DNA from: Methylophilus aquaticus
GTDB taxonomy: Bacteria; Pseudomonadota; Gammaproteobacteria; Burkholderiales; Methylophilaceae
DNA: 64,000 nt
NCBI RefSeq assembly: GCF_030769565.1
Contig: NZ_JAVCAP010000014.1
Span: forward strand, 272,027-336,026
Reading direction: 5' to 3'
Positions 54,667 through 63,216 of the stretch are shown here, in pieces (position 1 is the stretch's first letter; every line of letters starts with the position of its first letter). The translations under genes were made by a program, and so were the position numbers. Under the pieces are notes generated by a model. The model was not told the DNA's origin and made no database searches. It saw only the letters and a list, made by a program, of their open reading frames with translations.

Positions 54667-54669
54667 CAG

Positions 54670-55437
54670 TTATTTTCCTGAATCAGTATCGGGGTGAGAA
54701 TAGAATGGAATACGTTTTAGCCATAAGCGCAAAGCCTGCCAATAGATCGCCAGCACGACTTTGAGGGTCATCCAGGGAAAGCTGATGAGCAAACGGTTGA
54801 GCGTGGTGGCTTGCCAGCACTGGCGCTGCAGTTTGAGCGTAGCGTAAAACATGGCGGTTCCTGCCCGCCAGTTTTGCATATGGACGCTCAACTGCAACTC
54901 CGGTTCCGAGAATTGCCATTTGTATTGGATGTCCATGGGCATAAACGGTGAGACATGAAAGTTTTTTTTCAGGCTAAACACATGCTCTTTCCCAGGCTGA
55001 CAGACATGCACATAGGCATGCCGTTCTTGCCATGGTGTATTGGTGATATGGCTGACGATGGCCTGCAGTTTGCCATCTGCATCATGACAATAATAAAAAC
55101 TGACCGGGTTAAAACACACGCCCCAATAGCGCATATGTGTCAGCAGGCCTATTTTTCCCTGTGGTCGCTGGCCAGATTCTCTTTCCACCAGATCACGGAT
55201 GCACTGATCCAGTGGTTTGTCCGGGTCGCCGTAATAGTCCTTGCGTCTAAAGTATGCAATATTTGGTTTAAGAAATGACCATAAAATATTGTTTTTAAAC
55301 AATAATGGAAGCTCATCCAAATCCAGATAAAGCATAAACAAGCGGTATTTAAAACCATGCAATTTGGGTTGCAGGCGCTGATGTGTCACCCATCCGGTAT
55401 AAATTCCGCTGAGCAGTGGTGTCCCTGAATCAGCCAT
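54670..55437 (-). CDS. DUF1365 protein
   Basis: 255-residue protein of the DUF1365 family, nearly always next to a CFA-like methyltransferase and an FAD oxidoreductase. GIYTGWVTHQRLQPKLHGFK and YRLFMLYLDLDELP are the signature opening, followed by TGW/WGVCFNPVSFYYC and a C-terminal hydrophobic helix. The start is moved from TTG 55452 to ATG 55437 because GAGG at 55449-55446 then lies at a proper distance. The true function is unknown; a role in acyl-chain modification is inferred from context. Confidence 0.85.
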   Translation of the reverse strand: MADSGTPLLSGIYTGWVTHQRLQPKLHGFKYRLFMLYLDLDELPLLFKNNILWSFLKPNIAYFRRKDYYGDPDKPLDQCIRDLVERESGQRPQGKIGLLTHMRYWGVCFNPVSFYYCHDADGKLQAIVSHITNTPWQERHAYVHVCQPGKEHVFSLKKNFHVSPFMPMDIQYKWQFSEPELQLSVHMQNWRAGTAMFYATLKLQRQCWQATTLNRLLISFPWMTLKVVLAIYWQALRLWLKRIPFYSHPDTDSGK

Positions 55438-56683
55438 ACATGGCAGCCTCAAAATGTTGAATGGCGTTCAGCGCACTGACCACACCATCTTCATGAAACC
55501 CGTTGCGCCAGTAGGCCCCGGCGTACCCTGTCAGATTATTTCCACTGATTTCTGCATGCCGCAGTTGGGCCTTGGCACCTTCCAGGGTATACAGCGGATG
55601 CCGGTAATGCAGGCGTTTGATCACTTTTTCAGGTGCAATGGTATCGGTATGATTGAGTGTCACCAGCAATGGTTGGCGCGAAACAATGCCTTGCAGGATA
55701 TTCATATTGTAAGTGACTTGCACTTTGCCGGTTGTTTGCCCGGTAACATGGTAGTTCCAGGCTGCCCATGCCAAGCGATGGCGTGGCATCAATGTGGCAT
55801 CGGTATGCAAAAAGACGGTATTGTCCTGATAGGGAATCGCCCCCAACACCTCACGCTCGCAAGCAGTGGCTTCAGTGCCCAAAATGCGCAAGGCTTCGTC
55901 GCTATGGCAAGCAAAAAACACATAATCAAACCGGGCTGTTTGTCCCTGTTTTGTCGTCAACAGCACGCCTTGGTGATCGCGCTTGATCGCCACAATGGGT
56001 GTGTTGAGATGTATCTGCTGATGAAAGCCTGCGGTCAGTTGTTGCAAATATTGGGCTGAACCACCGACTATCGTCCGCCATTGCGGGCGTTGATCAATAC
56101 TGAGCATGCCATGATGATGAAAGAAACGCACAAAAAAGCGGGCGGGAAACTGCAGCATCTGTTCGGCATCCGTAGACCAGATAGCCGCGCCCATCGGGAC
56201 AATGTAATCACGGATAAATTGCGGACTATAGCCGTTGCTGGTTAAATAATCGCCTAAAGGGACTTCTTCGCCATGTGCAAGCAAAGCCAGAGATTCTTTA
56301 TTAAAGCGCCAGATGTCCAGAATCATCCGGTAAAAGCGCGGTGAGAGCAGGTTGCGGCGTTGTGCAAACAGGCTGTTTAACGAGGTGCCATTGTATTCCA
56401 GTCCGCTGACCTCATTGCGCACACTGAAGCTCATGCTGCTATCACGCCACGGTACGCTTAATGACCGTAGTATTTTTTCAAATTCCGGATAGGTTTTATC
56501 GTTAAATACAATAAAGCCGGTATCGACGGCATGTGACTGACCATCGAGCTCGATGCTGTGGGTATGCGTATGCCCGCCCACATAGTCATTGGCTTCAAAC
56601 ACCGTCACATGGTGTTTTTTATGTAAGTAAAAGGCCAGTGTATTTCCGGAAATACCACTGCCTATAATGGCAATATTAAGCAT
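55430..56683 (-). CDS. FAD-dependent amine-oxidase-like oxidoreductase
   Basis: 417-residue flavoprotein. IAIIGSGISGNTLAFYLHKK is the dinucleotide loop, FEANDYVGGHTHTHSIEL the second FAD motif and YAGAYWRNGFHEDGVVSALN the C-terminal FAD motif. Members of this family sit in CFA-DUF1365 clusters and are presumed to oxidise or desaturate lipid acyl chains. It is preceded by the desaturase gene (19 bp) and overlaps the DUF1365 gene by 8 bp. No substrate can be read from sequence. Confidence 0.9.
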   Translation of the reverse strand: MLNIAIIGSGISGNTLAFYLHKKHHVTVFEANDYVGGHTHTHSIELDGQSHAVDTGFIVFNDKTYPEFEKILRSLSVPWRDSSMSFSVRNEVSGLEYNGTSLNSLFAQRRNLLSPRFYRMILDIWRFNKESLALLAHGEEVPLGDYLTSNGYSPQFIRDYIVPMGAAIWSTDAEQMLQFPARFFVRFFHHHGMLSIDQRPQWRTIVGGSAQYLQQLTAGFHQQIHLNTPIVAIKRDHQGVLLTTKQGQTARFDYVFFACHSDEALRILGTEATACEREVLGAIPYQDNTVFLHTDATLMPRHRLAWAAWNYHVTGQTTGKVQVTYNMNILQGIVSRQPLLVTLNHTDTIAPEKVIKRLHYRHPLYTLEGAKAQLRHAEISGNNLTGYAGAYWRNGFHEDGVVSALNAIQHFEAAMYG

Positions 56684-56702
56684 TTTTTAATTTTTTATGT
56701 GT

Positions 56703-57638
56703 TCATGAAGAAGGGCGTTGTTCGCGCACATGTACCGGTACACGTTTAACGTTCCAGATAATGCCCATGGCGGCAAGTAGTCTCAGGCCGTAGTAGGTGA
56801 AGTCTATCTCCCACCAGTAAAAGCCCTGTTTGGCAGAGCCCGGGAAATGATGGTGGTTGTTATGCCAGCCTTCACCCAGTGTCAGTAATGCAATCAACAG
56901 GTTGTTGCGGCTGTGGTCACGGGTTTGATAACGCCGGCTACCCCATACATGGGCCAGAGAGTTGACGCAGAAGGTGGCGTGGTAAAGCGCAATCGTAGAG
57001 ATCACAAACCCCCACTCTAGCAACTGCAGGCCATTGGTTTCCAATGCAGGCGCTGTGCTTTCAAGCAAAGTGCCCAGCGCGTAGATCGCCACCGCCAGCA
57101 ACAATGGCATCAGGCTGTCAAACCGATCTAGCAAACGCAGTTCAGGAAATTTGGCCAGCTCCTTGACCCGGTCAAGCCTGGTATGAAAGTTGGCGTGACT
57201 GAGAAACCAGCCGAGATGACTCCATAAAAAACCGTGCTGGTGCGGGGAGTGGATATCTTCCGCCTGATCAGCATGCACGTGGTGGGCGCGATGATGTGCA
57301 GCCCACCATAAGGGGCCGCGCTGTACCGCAGTGGCCCCGATCAGGCCGAACAGAAATTGTCCGAAACGACTGGTCTGGAAGGTTTTATGTGCAAAGTAGC
57401 GGTGGTAAAAGCCGGTAATGGCAAACATTCTGATCAGATACATCACAATTGCAAAACCAACAGCAAACGGACTCCAGCCTACCCATAGCAGGCCAAACAG
57501 CGCAATGTGCAGCAGCACAAACGGGAATACCCGCCACCAGTCTATGCTGACATCGGTGGCATTGGCAGGTGGCTGATAACGTTCATTATCCAGCCAACCC
57601 ACCAGGCGCCAAAAAACGCCCGCCAGTTTACATTGCAT
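56703..57638 (-). CDS. membrane acyl-CoA / acyl-lipid delta-9-type fatty acid desaturase
   Basis: 311-residue integral-membrane di-iron desaturase. All three histidine boxes are present: HRYFAHKTF, HRAHHVHAD and HNNHHHFPG. The membrane helices occur in pairs as usual for stearoyl-CoA desaturases. It would introduce the double bond used by the CFA-type methyltransferases encoded at either end of the cluster. It lies 33 bp downstream of the lipocalin gene. Confidence 0.93.
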   Translation of the reverse strand: MQCKLAGVFWRLVGWLDNERYQPPANATDVSIDWWRVFPFVLLHIALFGLLWVGWSPFAVGFAIVMYLIRMFAITGFYHRYFAHKTFQTSRFGQFLFGLIGATAVQRGPLWWAAHHRAHHVHADQAEDIHSPHQHGFLWSHLGWFLSHANFHTRLDRVKELAKFPELRLLDRFDSLMPLLLAVAIYALGTLLESTAPALETNGLQLLEWGFVISTIALYHATFCVNSLAHVWGSRRYQTRDHSRNNLLIALLTLGEGWHNNHHHFPGSAKQGFYWWEIDFTYYGLRLLAAMGIIWNVKRVPVHVREQRPSS

Positions 57639-57671
57639 ACAACCCTCACTCAGAAATAAAACGTTGGTCTA

Positions 57672-58196
57672 TTATTGTTGTGGAAATTTGATCAGCTTGC
57701 TGGTGTCGTAGCCCATGTCGGCGATACGTTGCACCAGTGTCTGGTATGTTGCATCGTCCAGATGTCGATTGCGCGACATCAGCCAGACGTAATCACGCTT
57801 GTTACGCGCAATAATCGTGTGTTGATAATCCTCAGACAGATAAGCAATCAGATATTCTGATTTGAACGGCCAGATAAACTGCATTTTCCATTCGGCATTG
57901 TGCGTCCCGGGTACGATAAACCCTGTCGGATGGTACTCTTTAAGCGGGCCATCAAAGGCACCCTGGTGAAAACGAAAAGTAGTTGCGATAGAACCATCCG
58001 CATTACGTTGATAACTTTCCACCGGATTGTAAGGCGCGCGCTCAATCAGGGTGGGAATGGCGGCAATCACCGCCCAATCTCCCATAAATTTGTCCAGGTC
58101 AACTGTGCTTGCGGTCTGGATCGGCTGCATATTCTGACAGGCGCATAATCCACCCGCCAAAAAGCAACAAATAACTTTAAATAATTTATTTAACAT
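57672..58196 (-). CDS. Blc-type lipocalin lipoprotein
   Basis: 174-residue outer-membrane lipocalin. The signal peptide ends in a lipobox-like GLCAC. FMGDWAVIAAIPTLIERAPY contains the lipocalin G-x-W motif, and WLMSRNRHLDDATYQTL is the C-terminal strand/helix motif of bacterial Blc. It binds or moves fatty acids or lysolipids, which fits the surrounding lipid-modification genes. It starts 6 bp from the gene at 58203. Confidence 0.92.
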   Translation of the reverse strand: MLNKLFKVICCFLAGGLCACQNMQPIQTASTVDLDKFMGDWAVIAAIPTLIERAPYNPVESYQRNADGSIATTFRFHQGAFDGPLKEYHPTGFIVPGTHNAEWKMQFIWPFKSEYLIAYLSEDYQHTIIARNKRDYVWLMSRNRHLDDATYQTLVQRIADMGYDTSKLIKFPQQ

Positions 58197-58202
58197 ATTG
58201 TT

Positions 58203-58841
58203 TTATATCAACTTGTAAGTGATTGTGTATCCCTCTGGGGTGATGGATTTCAAACCTACCCAACGCTGCTGTTCGTCATACCAGAGTGTAATATTCAACT
58301 TGATTTTGCCCTGAAAACGCCCGGTCAGGCGGTATTGATGTGTTTGCATGTCTGCACCTCTAACATTCAGGCTCTGCGTGCCTTCGTCTGCTACAGTCAC
58401 ATCCAGATACTCGGCATTTTGCGGGTTTAATAACTTGCTTTGCTGCAGGATCTTGGGATTCCAGTAGGCAAAGGTCATCACGCAGGCAGGCAAGGTTTGC
58501 ATGGACTTGTTTTTGCTGACAACAAACTGTCCATTTGACAGGCGGCCACTGACATCGGTGATTTCTTTATTTTCTTCGGTATGTGCCTGCAGGCTTTGCA
58601 GGCATTCCCCTTGCCAGGTTTCATCAGCCTGATGCTGGTAGCGATAGGCGTTGATAAACAACACCTTGACCTTAAAACTGGCGCGGCTGGATAAACGTTG
58701 ATCTTGCAAGCTAAATTGATGCGTGCCGATGTTCTGTTTATCCAGCCATACTGAAAATGACCATTCTTCTGCATGTAGCAGACCCGGCAGCAAAAAAATG
58801 TTTAGCCACAACACACAAAACAGTTTTTGACATGGCTGCAT
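58203..58841 (-). CDS. exported DUF6134-like protein
   Basis: 212-residue secreted protein of unknown function. A Sec signal peptide (MQPCQKLFCVLWLNIFLLPG ending LLHAEE) is followed by a beta-rich domain of the DUF6134/DUF3108-like sort: WSFSVWLDKQNIGTHQFSL and LTGRFQGKIKLNITLWYDEQ. ATG 58841 is chosen because it lies 4 bp after the stop of the upstream gene and starts the signal; the longer frame from 58970 overlaps that gene. It may be a periplasmic lipid-binding partner of the cluster. Confidence 0.72.
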   Translation of the reverse strand: MQPCQKLFCVLWLNIFLLPGLLHAEEWSFSVWLDKQNIGTHQFSLQDQRLSSRASFKVKVLFINAYRYQHQADETWQGECLQSLQAHTEENKEITDVSGRLSNGQFVVSKNKSMQTLPACVMTFAYWNPKILQQSKLLNPQNAEYLDVTVADEGTQSLNVRGADMQTHQYRLTGRFQGKIKLNITLWYDEQQRWVGLKSITPEGYTITYKLI

Positions 58842-58845
58842 TTTG

Positions 58846-59628
58846 TTAATCCTTGCCGGATACGGGCAATTTTTTTGGCATGCCAGGAATAAACGCATTC
58901 GTGCTATCAATATAGGCCTGATAGCCAGGACGTCGGGTTTGAATGGTTTTTTCAAGTAAGCTGACACCACTGACTTTTAATAACAAAAGTGTCATGAGTG
59001 CTGCAGAAGCTATTGACCACAGGTTTCCAGCGGCGATACCGGCGAGGGCGAAACCCCACCAGATCAAGCTTTCCCCAAAATAGTTGGGATGCCTGCTGTA
59101 ACGCCACAAGCCAATATTTAGCACTGCCTGGGTGTTCTCGGGTTTGGCTTTGAATGCCGCTAGTTGCCAGTCTGCGACACATTCCCAATACATGCCCGTG
59201 ATAAACAATAAAGCGGCCAATGCATCCAGAAACATCAGCGGCTGTGTGCTTGCAATGGCAGCATATAAAGGATAAGAGATCAGCCAGGCCAATACGGCTT
59301 GCAATGCAAATACGATGTAGAGGCTTTTAAACCAGAAATGTGGCTCGTTGTTTTGACGTATGGTTTCGTAGCGATAATCCTCTTTGCCCCAGTTACGCCA
59401 GGTGATAAACAGACTGAGACGTAAGGACCATGCCGTCACTGCCGACAGTACCAGCGTACCGCGCCAGGATAAATCATAAGTGAAGAGGGCAGTGGTATAG
59501 GCCGTGAGTGCCATGAACAGACTCCACATGCTGTCGACGTGGCTGTAATGATTGCTGACAAAACTCATTATCCAGCCAGCCAGAGCAAGCAAGAGGATGG
59601 CATACAGGCAGCACAGATAAACAGTCAC
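58846..59628 (-). CDS. DUF1295 / steroid 5-alpha-reductase-like membrane protein
   Basis: 260-residue polytopic membrane protein of the DUF1295 family, related to isoprenylcysteine methyltransferases and steroid 5-alpha reductases. NHYSHVDSMWSL near the N-terminus, LRLSLFITWRNWGKEDYRYE and GLWRYSRHPNYFGESLIWWG are the characteristic motifs; the last binds NADPH in reductase relatives. It may reduce double bonds in lipid intermediates. It begins 1 bp from the DUF2878 gene. Confidence 0.88.
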   Translation of the reverse strand: MTVYLCCLYAILLLALAGWIMSFVSNHYSHVDSMWSLFMALTAYTTALFTYDLSWRGTLVLSAVTAWSLRLSLFITWRNWGKEDYRYETIRQNNEPHFWFKSLYIVFALQAVLAWLISYPLYAAIASTQPLMFLDALAALLFITGMYWECVADWQLAAFKAKPENTQAVLNIGLWRYSRHPNYFGESLIWWGFALAGIAAGNLWSIASAALMTLLLLKVSGVSLLEKTIQTRRPGYQAYIDSTNAFIPGMPKKLPVSGKD

Positions 59629-59629
59629 G

Positions 59630-60157
59630 TTATTGGCTCCCGCAATTGAGGTAAATGGCTCGAATACGTAACATCAGCGGAAGCAACAGGCCCCAACCCA
59701 AGCTCAGCCAGACAAGACTCAACATTTGTTCTGGCAGGACAATCGCCCCCAGTTTTGCAGCACCCCAATAAGCCAGGGGACCAAAAACAGCACCAAGCAA
59801 AAATGCCAGCTGCAAGCGAGATGCCAGCCAGCGCAGGCTAATATTCAGTGTACAGGCAAAAGCCAGCCATAAGGCCACCATCCAAAGCGGAATATAGGAT
59901 ACCCATTGATGGTGCTGGTTAAAATCCACCATGCCGATGACATATCCCAGTTGATCAAACAGGCATCCCACCAGTGCTGTGAGCAATAAGGGCAAGGCCT
60001 GCGACCATCCCTCTATACACTGCAAATGCACTATGGCAAACAACAGGCACAGCGCAAACACTGCCAAGCCAAAGCCGTAGAGTGGCGACAGCACACATGC
60101 CCACCATAGCAGCTGGAAGCACACGATATTTAAAACGATTTGCGCGTTTGAGTGCAT
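59630..60157 (-). CDS. DUF2878 membrane protein
   Basis: 175-residue inner-membrane protein with about five hydrophobic helices. The N-terminal pattern IVLNIVCFQLLWWACVL and the later DQLGYVIGMVDF fit the DUF2878 family, which repeatedly sits beside CFA-like and DUF1295 genes. The small polytopic architecture suggests a membrane scaffold or flippase-like role, but nothing is proven. It lies 3 bp from the CFA-like gene upstream. Confidence 0.8.
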   Translation of the reverse strand: MHSNAQIVLNIVCFQLLWWACVLSPLYGFGLAVFALCLLFAIVHLQCIEGWSQALPLLLTALVGCLFDQLGYVIGMVDFNQHHQWVSYIPLWMVALWLAFACTLNISLRWLASRLQLAFLLGAVFGPLAYWGAAKLGAIVLPEQMLSLVWLSLGWGLLLPLMLRIRAIYLNCGSQ

Positions 60158-60160
60158 GGT

Positions 60161-61258
60161 TTATAGGTTGTCACTACGCCTTTTAAACAAATAGTGGCCG
60201 ACCCACCAGGTTTGGCCCTGATCGTAACCAAACAGCTCGGCACAAGCCATAAAGAAGATACGCCAACGCTGCCGCCACAATTCTGCATCCTGTTTGCCGT
60301 AGGCATCTTCAAGTACGGCAGTCAGCGCATAGTGATGCAAATCCATTTGCTGCAACCAGGCATTGGCGGTTTTCTCATAATGCGTGCCATCCCATCGCCA
60401 TTTGTCTACCAGTTTCAGATGATCCTGAAAATACAGCGGCAAATCGTCACTCGGCATCATGCCACCACTGAAAAAATACTGGCTCATCCAGTCATCGTCA
60501 TCCACACCATCAAAAGTGTATGGCGTATTTTTGTGTACAAAAATATGTTTGAAAAATAAGCCATCCGGCTTCAGCCAACTTGCCACTCGCTGATACAGGA
60601 CCTGATAGTTACGCATATGCTCGAACATTTCAACGGAGACAATACGGTCGTATGTCTCCGGGGCTGAGAACGCATTCATATCAGCTGTGATGATGTTCAG
60701 ATTGGTTAACCCCAGCGCTTTGGCACGTTGCATAATGTATTCACGCTGTGATTGAGAGTTGGAGACGCCTGTAATGCTTGAGGCCGGATAATGTTGTGCC
60801 ATCCATAAGCTCAATGAACCCCAGCCACAACCCAGCTCCAGAATTTTTTGCCCATCTGCCAATTGTGCATGCGCACAGGTCTGGGTGAGCGCCAGTGACT
60901 CGGCGGCATCCAGATCCGTTGTGTCTGCATCCCAGTAACAACTGCTGTACTTTCTGTTTAGCCCAAGACAATATTGGTAAAAGTCTGCTGGAACCTCATA
61001 ATGTTGCTCGTTGGCTTTGGCTGGTAGCGGCGCCACTTCTGCACGTTTCATCGCGTCACAAAACGTGATCAGAGCGTGCTGAGCTTGCTCGCAATCGTGA
61101 CTCCGGATGTCTTGCAGTCGTTTATCAAGTAGTAATCTGATCCCTTTTCTCACAATAAAATCGGGTAAGTATTTTTTTTCTGCCAGCAATAATGCAAATG
61201 ATGCGAAAGACAATTTGATTCCCTGTGAATGATTACTTCGATAGCTAATGAAATTCAT
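60161..61258 (-). CDS. cyclopropane-fatty-acid synthase-like SAM methyltransferase (copy 2)
   Basis: 365-residue CFA-type methyltransferase, first gene of the minus-strand lipid operon. NEQHYEVPADFYQYCLGLNR, the SAM loop ILELGCGWGSLSLWMAQHYP and VSVEMFEHMRNYQVLYQRVA are clear. It is shorter than copy 1 and has only low-level similarity to it in the motifs, so the two probably catalyse different methyl transfers. The promoter must lie in the 91-bp gap shared with the PQQ dehydrogenase. Confidence 0.88.
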   Translation of the reverse strand: MNFISYRSNHSQGIKLSFASFALLLAEKKYLPDFIVRKGIRLLLDKRLQDIRSHDCEQAQHALITFCDAMKRAEVAPLPAKANEQHYEVPADFYQYCLGLNRKYSSCYWDADTTDLDAAESLALTQTCAHAQLADGQKILELGCGWGSLSLWMAQHYPASSITGVSNSQSQREYIMQRAKALGLTNLNIITADMNAFSAPETYDRIVSVEMFEHMRNYQVLYQRVASWLKPDGLFFKHIFVHKNTPYTFDGVDDDDWMSQYFFSGGMMPSDDLPLYFQDHLKLVDKWRWDGTHYEKTANAWLQQMDLHHYALTAVLEDAYGKQDAELWRQRWRIFFMACAELFGYDQGQTWWVGHYLFKRRSDNL

Positions 61259-61314
61259 TATATGGCAATTTGCCTAAAACAAAAGTTCCATTTCTGGAGT
61301 AGAATAATCTTGAC

Positions 61315-61330
61315 TATACAGATCTGTATA
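61315..61330. promoter_or_regulatory. 16-bp perfect palindrome (operator candidate)
   Basis: TATACAGATCTGTATA is its own reverse complement and is centred 27 bp before the PQQ dehydrogenase ATG (61350), within the 91-bp divergent gap. TTGACT (61310-61315) overlaps its left edge and could be a -35. A dimeric regulator bound here could control both directions. A second short palindrome, GGCAATTTGCC, lies at 61264-61274. Confidence 0.5.
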
Positions 61331-61349
61331 TTTTTAGAGGGCGAATGCA

Positions 61350-63167
61350 ATGTCACACTGGCACAATAAAAATTTTAATTCCATTAAAATCAATAGCTTG
61401 CTATTTGGTATTGTTGTGATATTAAACCTGTGTATGGCGATTAATCCAGGGGTTTCTGTGGCTGAGAATACCGATTGGCCCAGTTATGGTTTGAATATGT
61501 CGGGTCAGAGACACGCAGAACTGCAGCAGATCAATCGCGATAACATCCATCAACTTCAGTTGGCCTGGAAAGTAAATACCGGCGTCAAAGCGACCTTTCA
61601 AGCCACACCTTTGATTGTTAATGGCGTGATGTTCGTCAGCCTGCCTTATAACCATGTACTTGCGCTGGATGCCAAAACAGGGAAAACCTTATGGCAATAT
61701 GTGCATGCGCGCCGAAGCGATTGGCCTATGTGTTGCGGCCCGGCTAATCGTGGGCTCGCTGTCGCACATGGCAAGGTATTTTTTGGCACAGTGGATGCGC
61801 GGCTGATTGCCTTGGATGCGAAGACCGGTCATATGTTGTGGGATATCAATGTGGCTGGCAATCAGGTGAATACCGAACAACAAACAGAATTGAACCAGAG
61901 GGACCCGAATAAAGTACGCAAAGTCACCGGTGGTACTGGTGTTGGCATTGCAATGGCGCCTGTTGTCTATAAAAACAAGGTCATTATTGGCATTACTGGC
62001 GTGGGCTATGGTTTGCACATTGATAACCCACGCAGTGATGCGCCACTAGGCGCCGTGATTGGCGTGACTGGGCGATATGGTCGACCAGGCTTTCTGGCTG
62101 CTTATGATGTGCAGGATGGCCGTCAGCTGTGGCAGTTTGATACGATTCCTGCCCAGGGATGGGAAGGGGGGTTCACAACGCAGACGGCAGACGGGAGTCA
62201 CTTTAACCGCGATATTGTCAGTGAAAAAGCTGCCATGAGCCTCTACCCGGATGCGGCGGGATTTGGGGGAGGCTCTGCCTGGAGTACACCCGCCATTGAT
62301 GAAGCAAGCGATACACTTTATTTTGGTACCGGCAATCCCTCACCGCAAATGAATGATGTCTCCCGCCCCGGGGATAATTTGTATACAGTTTCACTGGTTG
62401 CGCTCAATACCGAAACCGGTCAGTACAAATGGCATTATCAGCAGGTGCCACATGACTTGTGGGGATATGACCTCGCCAGCCCTCCAGTATTGTTCAACTA
62501 TACAAAAAATGGCGTGGTTATACCGGCGGTAGGCCAGGCCAGCAAAACCGGCTGGTTTTACATTCATGACCGGCATAGCGGGGCATTTCTTGCAAAGTCT
62601 CAAGCATTTGTACCGCAGCTTAATCTTTTCAAGCAACCCAGTGCTGAAGGGACTGTCGTGTATCCCGGCATACTGGGCGGCGCAAACTGGTCGCCTGTCA
62701 GTGTTGATCAGCAGGCCAATCGGGTGTTTATTGCCGCTATGCACAGCCCGATTAAATATACAGTGCATGAGACAGATGTGCAGGGCAGCAATCGCAGCAT
62801 GCGTTACACAGCGAGTGAGCCCACCAATGATGAGCGTTGGGGATTGTTGAGTGCAATTGACTTTACAACGGGAAAAATTGCCTGGCAACACAAAACAAAA
62901 CAGCCGCTGATTGGTGGCGTGTTGACCACTTCTTCCGGTTTGCTGTTTTGCGGTGAGGGTGACGGCACATTTAATGCATTTGACAGCCAAACCGGGCAGG
63001 TTCTTTGGCACTATCAATCGAGCTATGGTGTGAACGCACCGCCTGTAAGCTATGAGGTTGATGGCGAACAATATGTGAGTGTAGTCAGTGGCGGAAACTC
63101 TCTGTTTGGATTCAAGCAAGGGGATGCCATATTGACATTCAAGCTTCCTGCAAGGAATGTTAAATAA
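61350..63167 (+). CDS. PQQ-dependent dehydrogenase, methanol/ethanol family, atypical active site
   Basis: 605-residue periplasmic quinoprotein with an N-terminal signal and eight-bladed beta-propeller tryptophan-docking repeats (for example LIALDAKTGHMLWDINV). The vicinal Cys pair of this family is C128-C129 (MCCGPANRG), and GTGNPSP gives N329. There is no C-terminal haem domain. Two positions differ from methanol/ethanol dehydrogenases: PHDLWGYD has G372 where W-D-Y-D carries the catalytic Asp, and the GAExGVRG region reads GRYGRPGF, so the metal-ligand Glu is not evident. The substrate and even dehydrogenase activity are therefore uncertain. Confidence 0.88.
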   Translation: MSHWHNKNFNSIKINSLLFGIVVILNLCMAINPGVSVAENTDWPSYGLNMSGQRHAELQQINRDNIHQLQLAWKVNTGVKATFQATPLIVNGVMFVSLPYNHVLALDAKTGKTLWQYVHARRSDWPMCCGPANRGLAVAHGKVFFGTVDARLIALDAKTGHMLWDINVAGNQVNTEQQTELNQRDPNKVRKVTGGTGVGIAMAPVVYKNKVIIGITGVGYGLHIDNPRSDAPLGAVIGVTGRYGRPGFLAAYDVQDGRQLWQFDTIPAQGWEGGFTTQTADGSHFNRDIVSEKAAMSLYPDAAGFGGGSAWSTPAIDEASDTLYFGTGNPSPQMNDVSRPGDNLYTVSLVALNTETGQYKWHYQQVPHDLWGYDLASPPVLFNYTKNGVVIPAVGQASKTGWFYIHDRHSGAFLAKSQAFVPQLNLFKQPSAEGTVVYPGILGGANWSPVSVDQQANRVFIAAMHSPIKYTVHETDVQGSNRSMRYTASEPTNDERWGLLSAIDFTTGKIAWQHKTKQPLIGGVLTTSSGLLFCGEGDGTFNAFDSQTGQVLWHYQSSYGVNAPPVSYEVDGEQYVSVVSGGNSLFGFKQGDAILTFKLPARNVK

Positions 63168-63197
63168 AAACCCAAACGCCTTCACTTCATAAATCAG

Positions 63198-63216
63198 AGA
63201 GCGCTATAGGCGCTCT
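63198..63216 (+). terminator. intrinsic terminator-like hairpin after the PQQ gene
   Basis: AGAGCGC (63198-63204) pairs exactly with GCGCTCT (63210-63216) over a 5-base loop, followed by TTGTTGCTC. It starts 31 bp after the stop. The U-tract is short. Confidence 0.6.

Noticed and set aside
55454..56059. 201-codon plus-strand open frame
   Set aside because: Antisense to the FAD oxidoreductase and with no coding signature of its own.
61259..61349. RpoE-ChrR type promoter for the lipid operon
   Set aside because: No TGATC-type -35 was found on the minus strand in the gap, and no rpoE or chrR gene lies in the window.
62391..63185. 264-codon minus-strand open frame
   Set aside because: It lies opposite the PQQ dehydrogenase, whose motifs are unmistakable. 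Its translation is Cys/His-rich without recognisable domains, as expected of a shadow frame.
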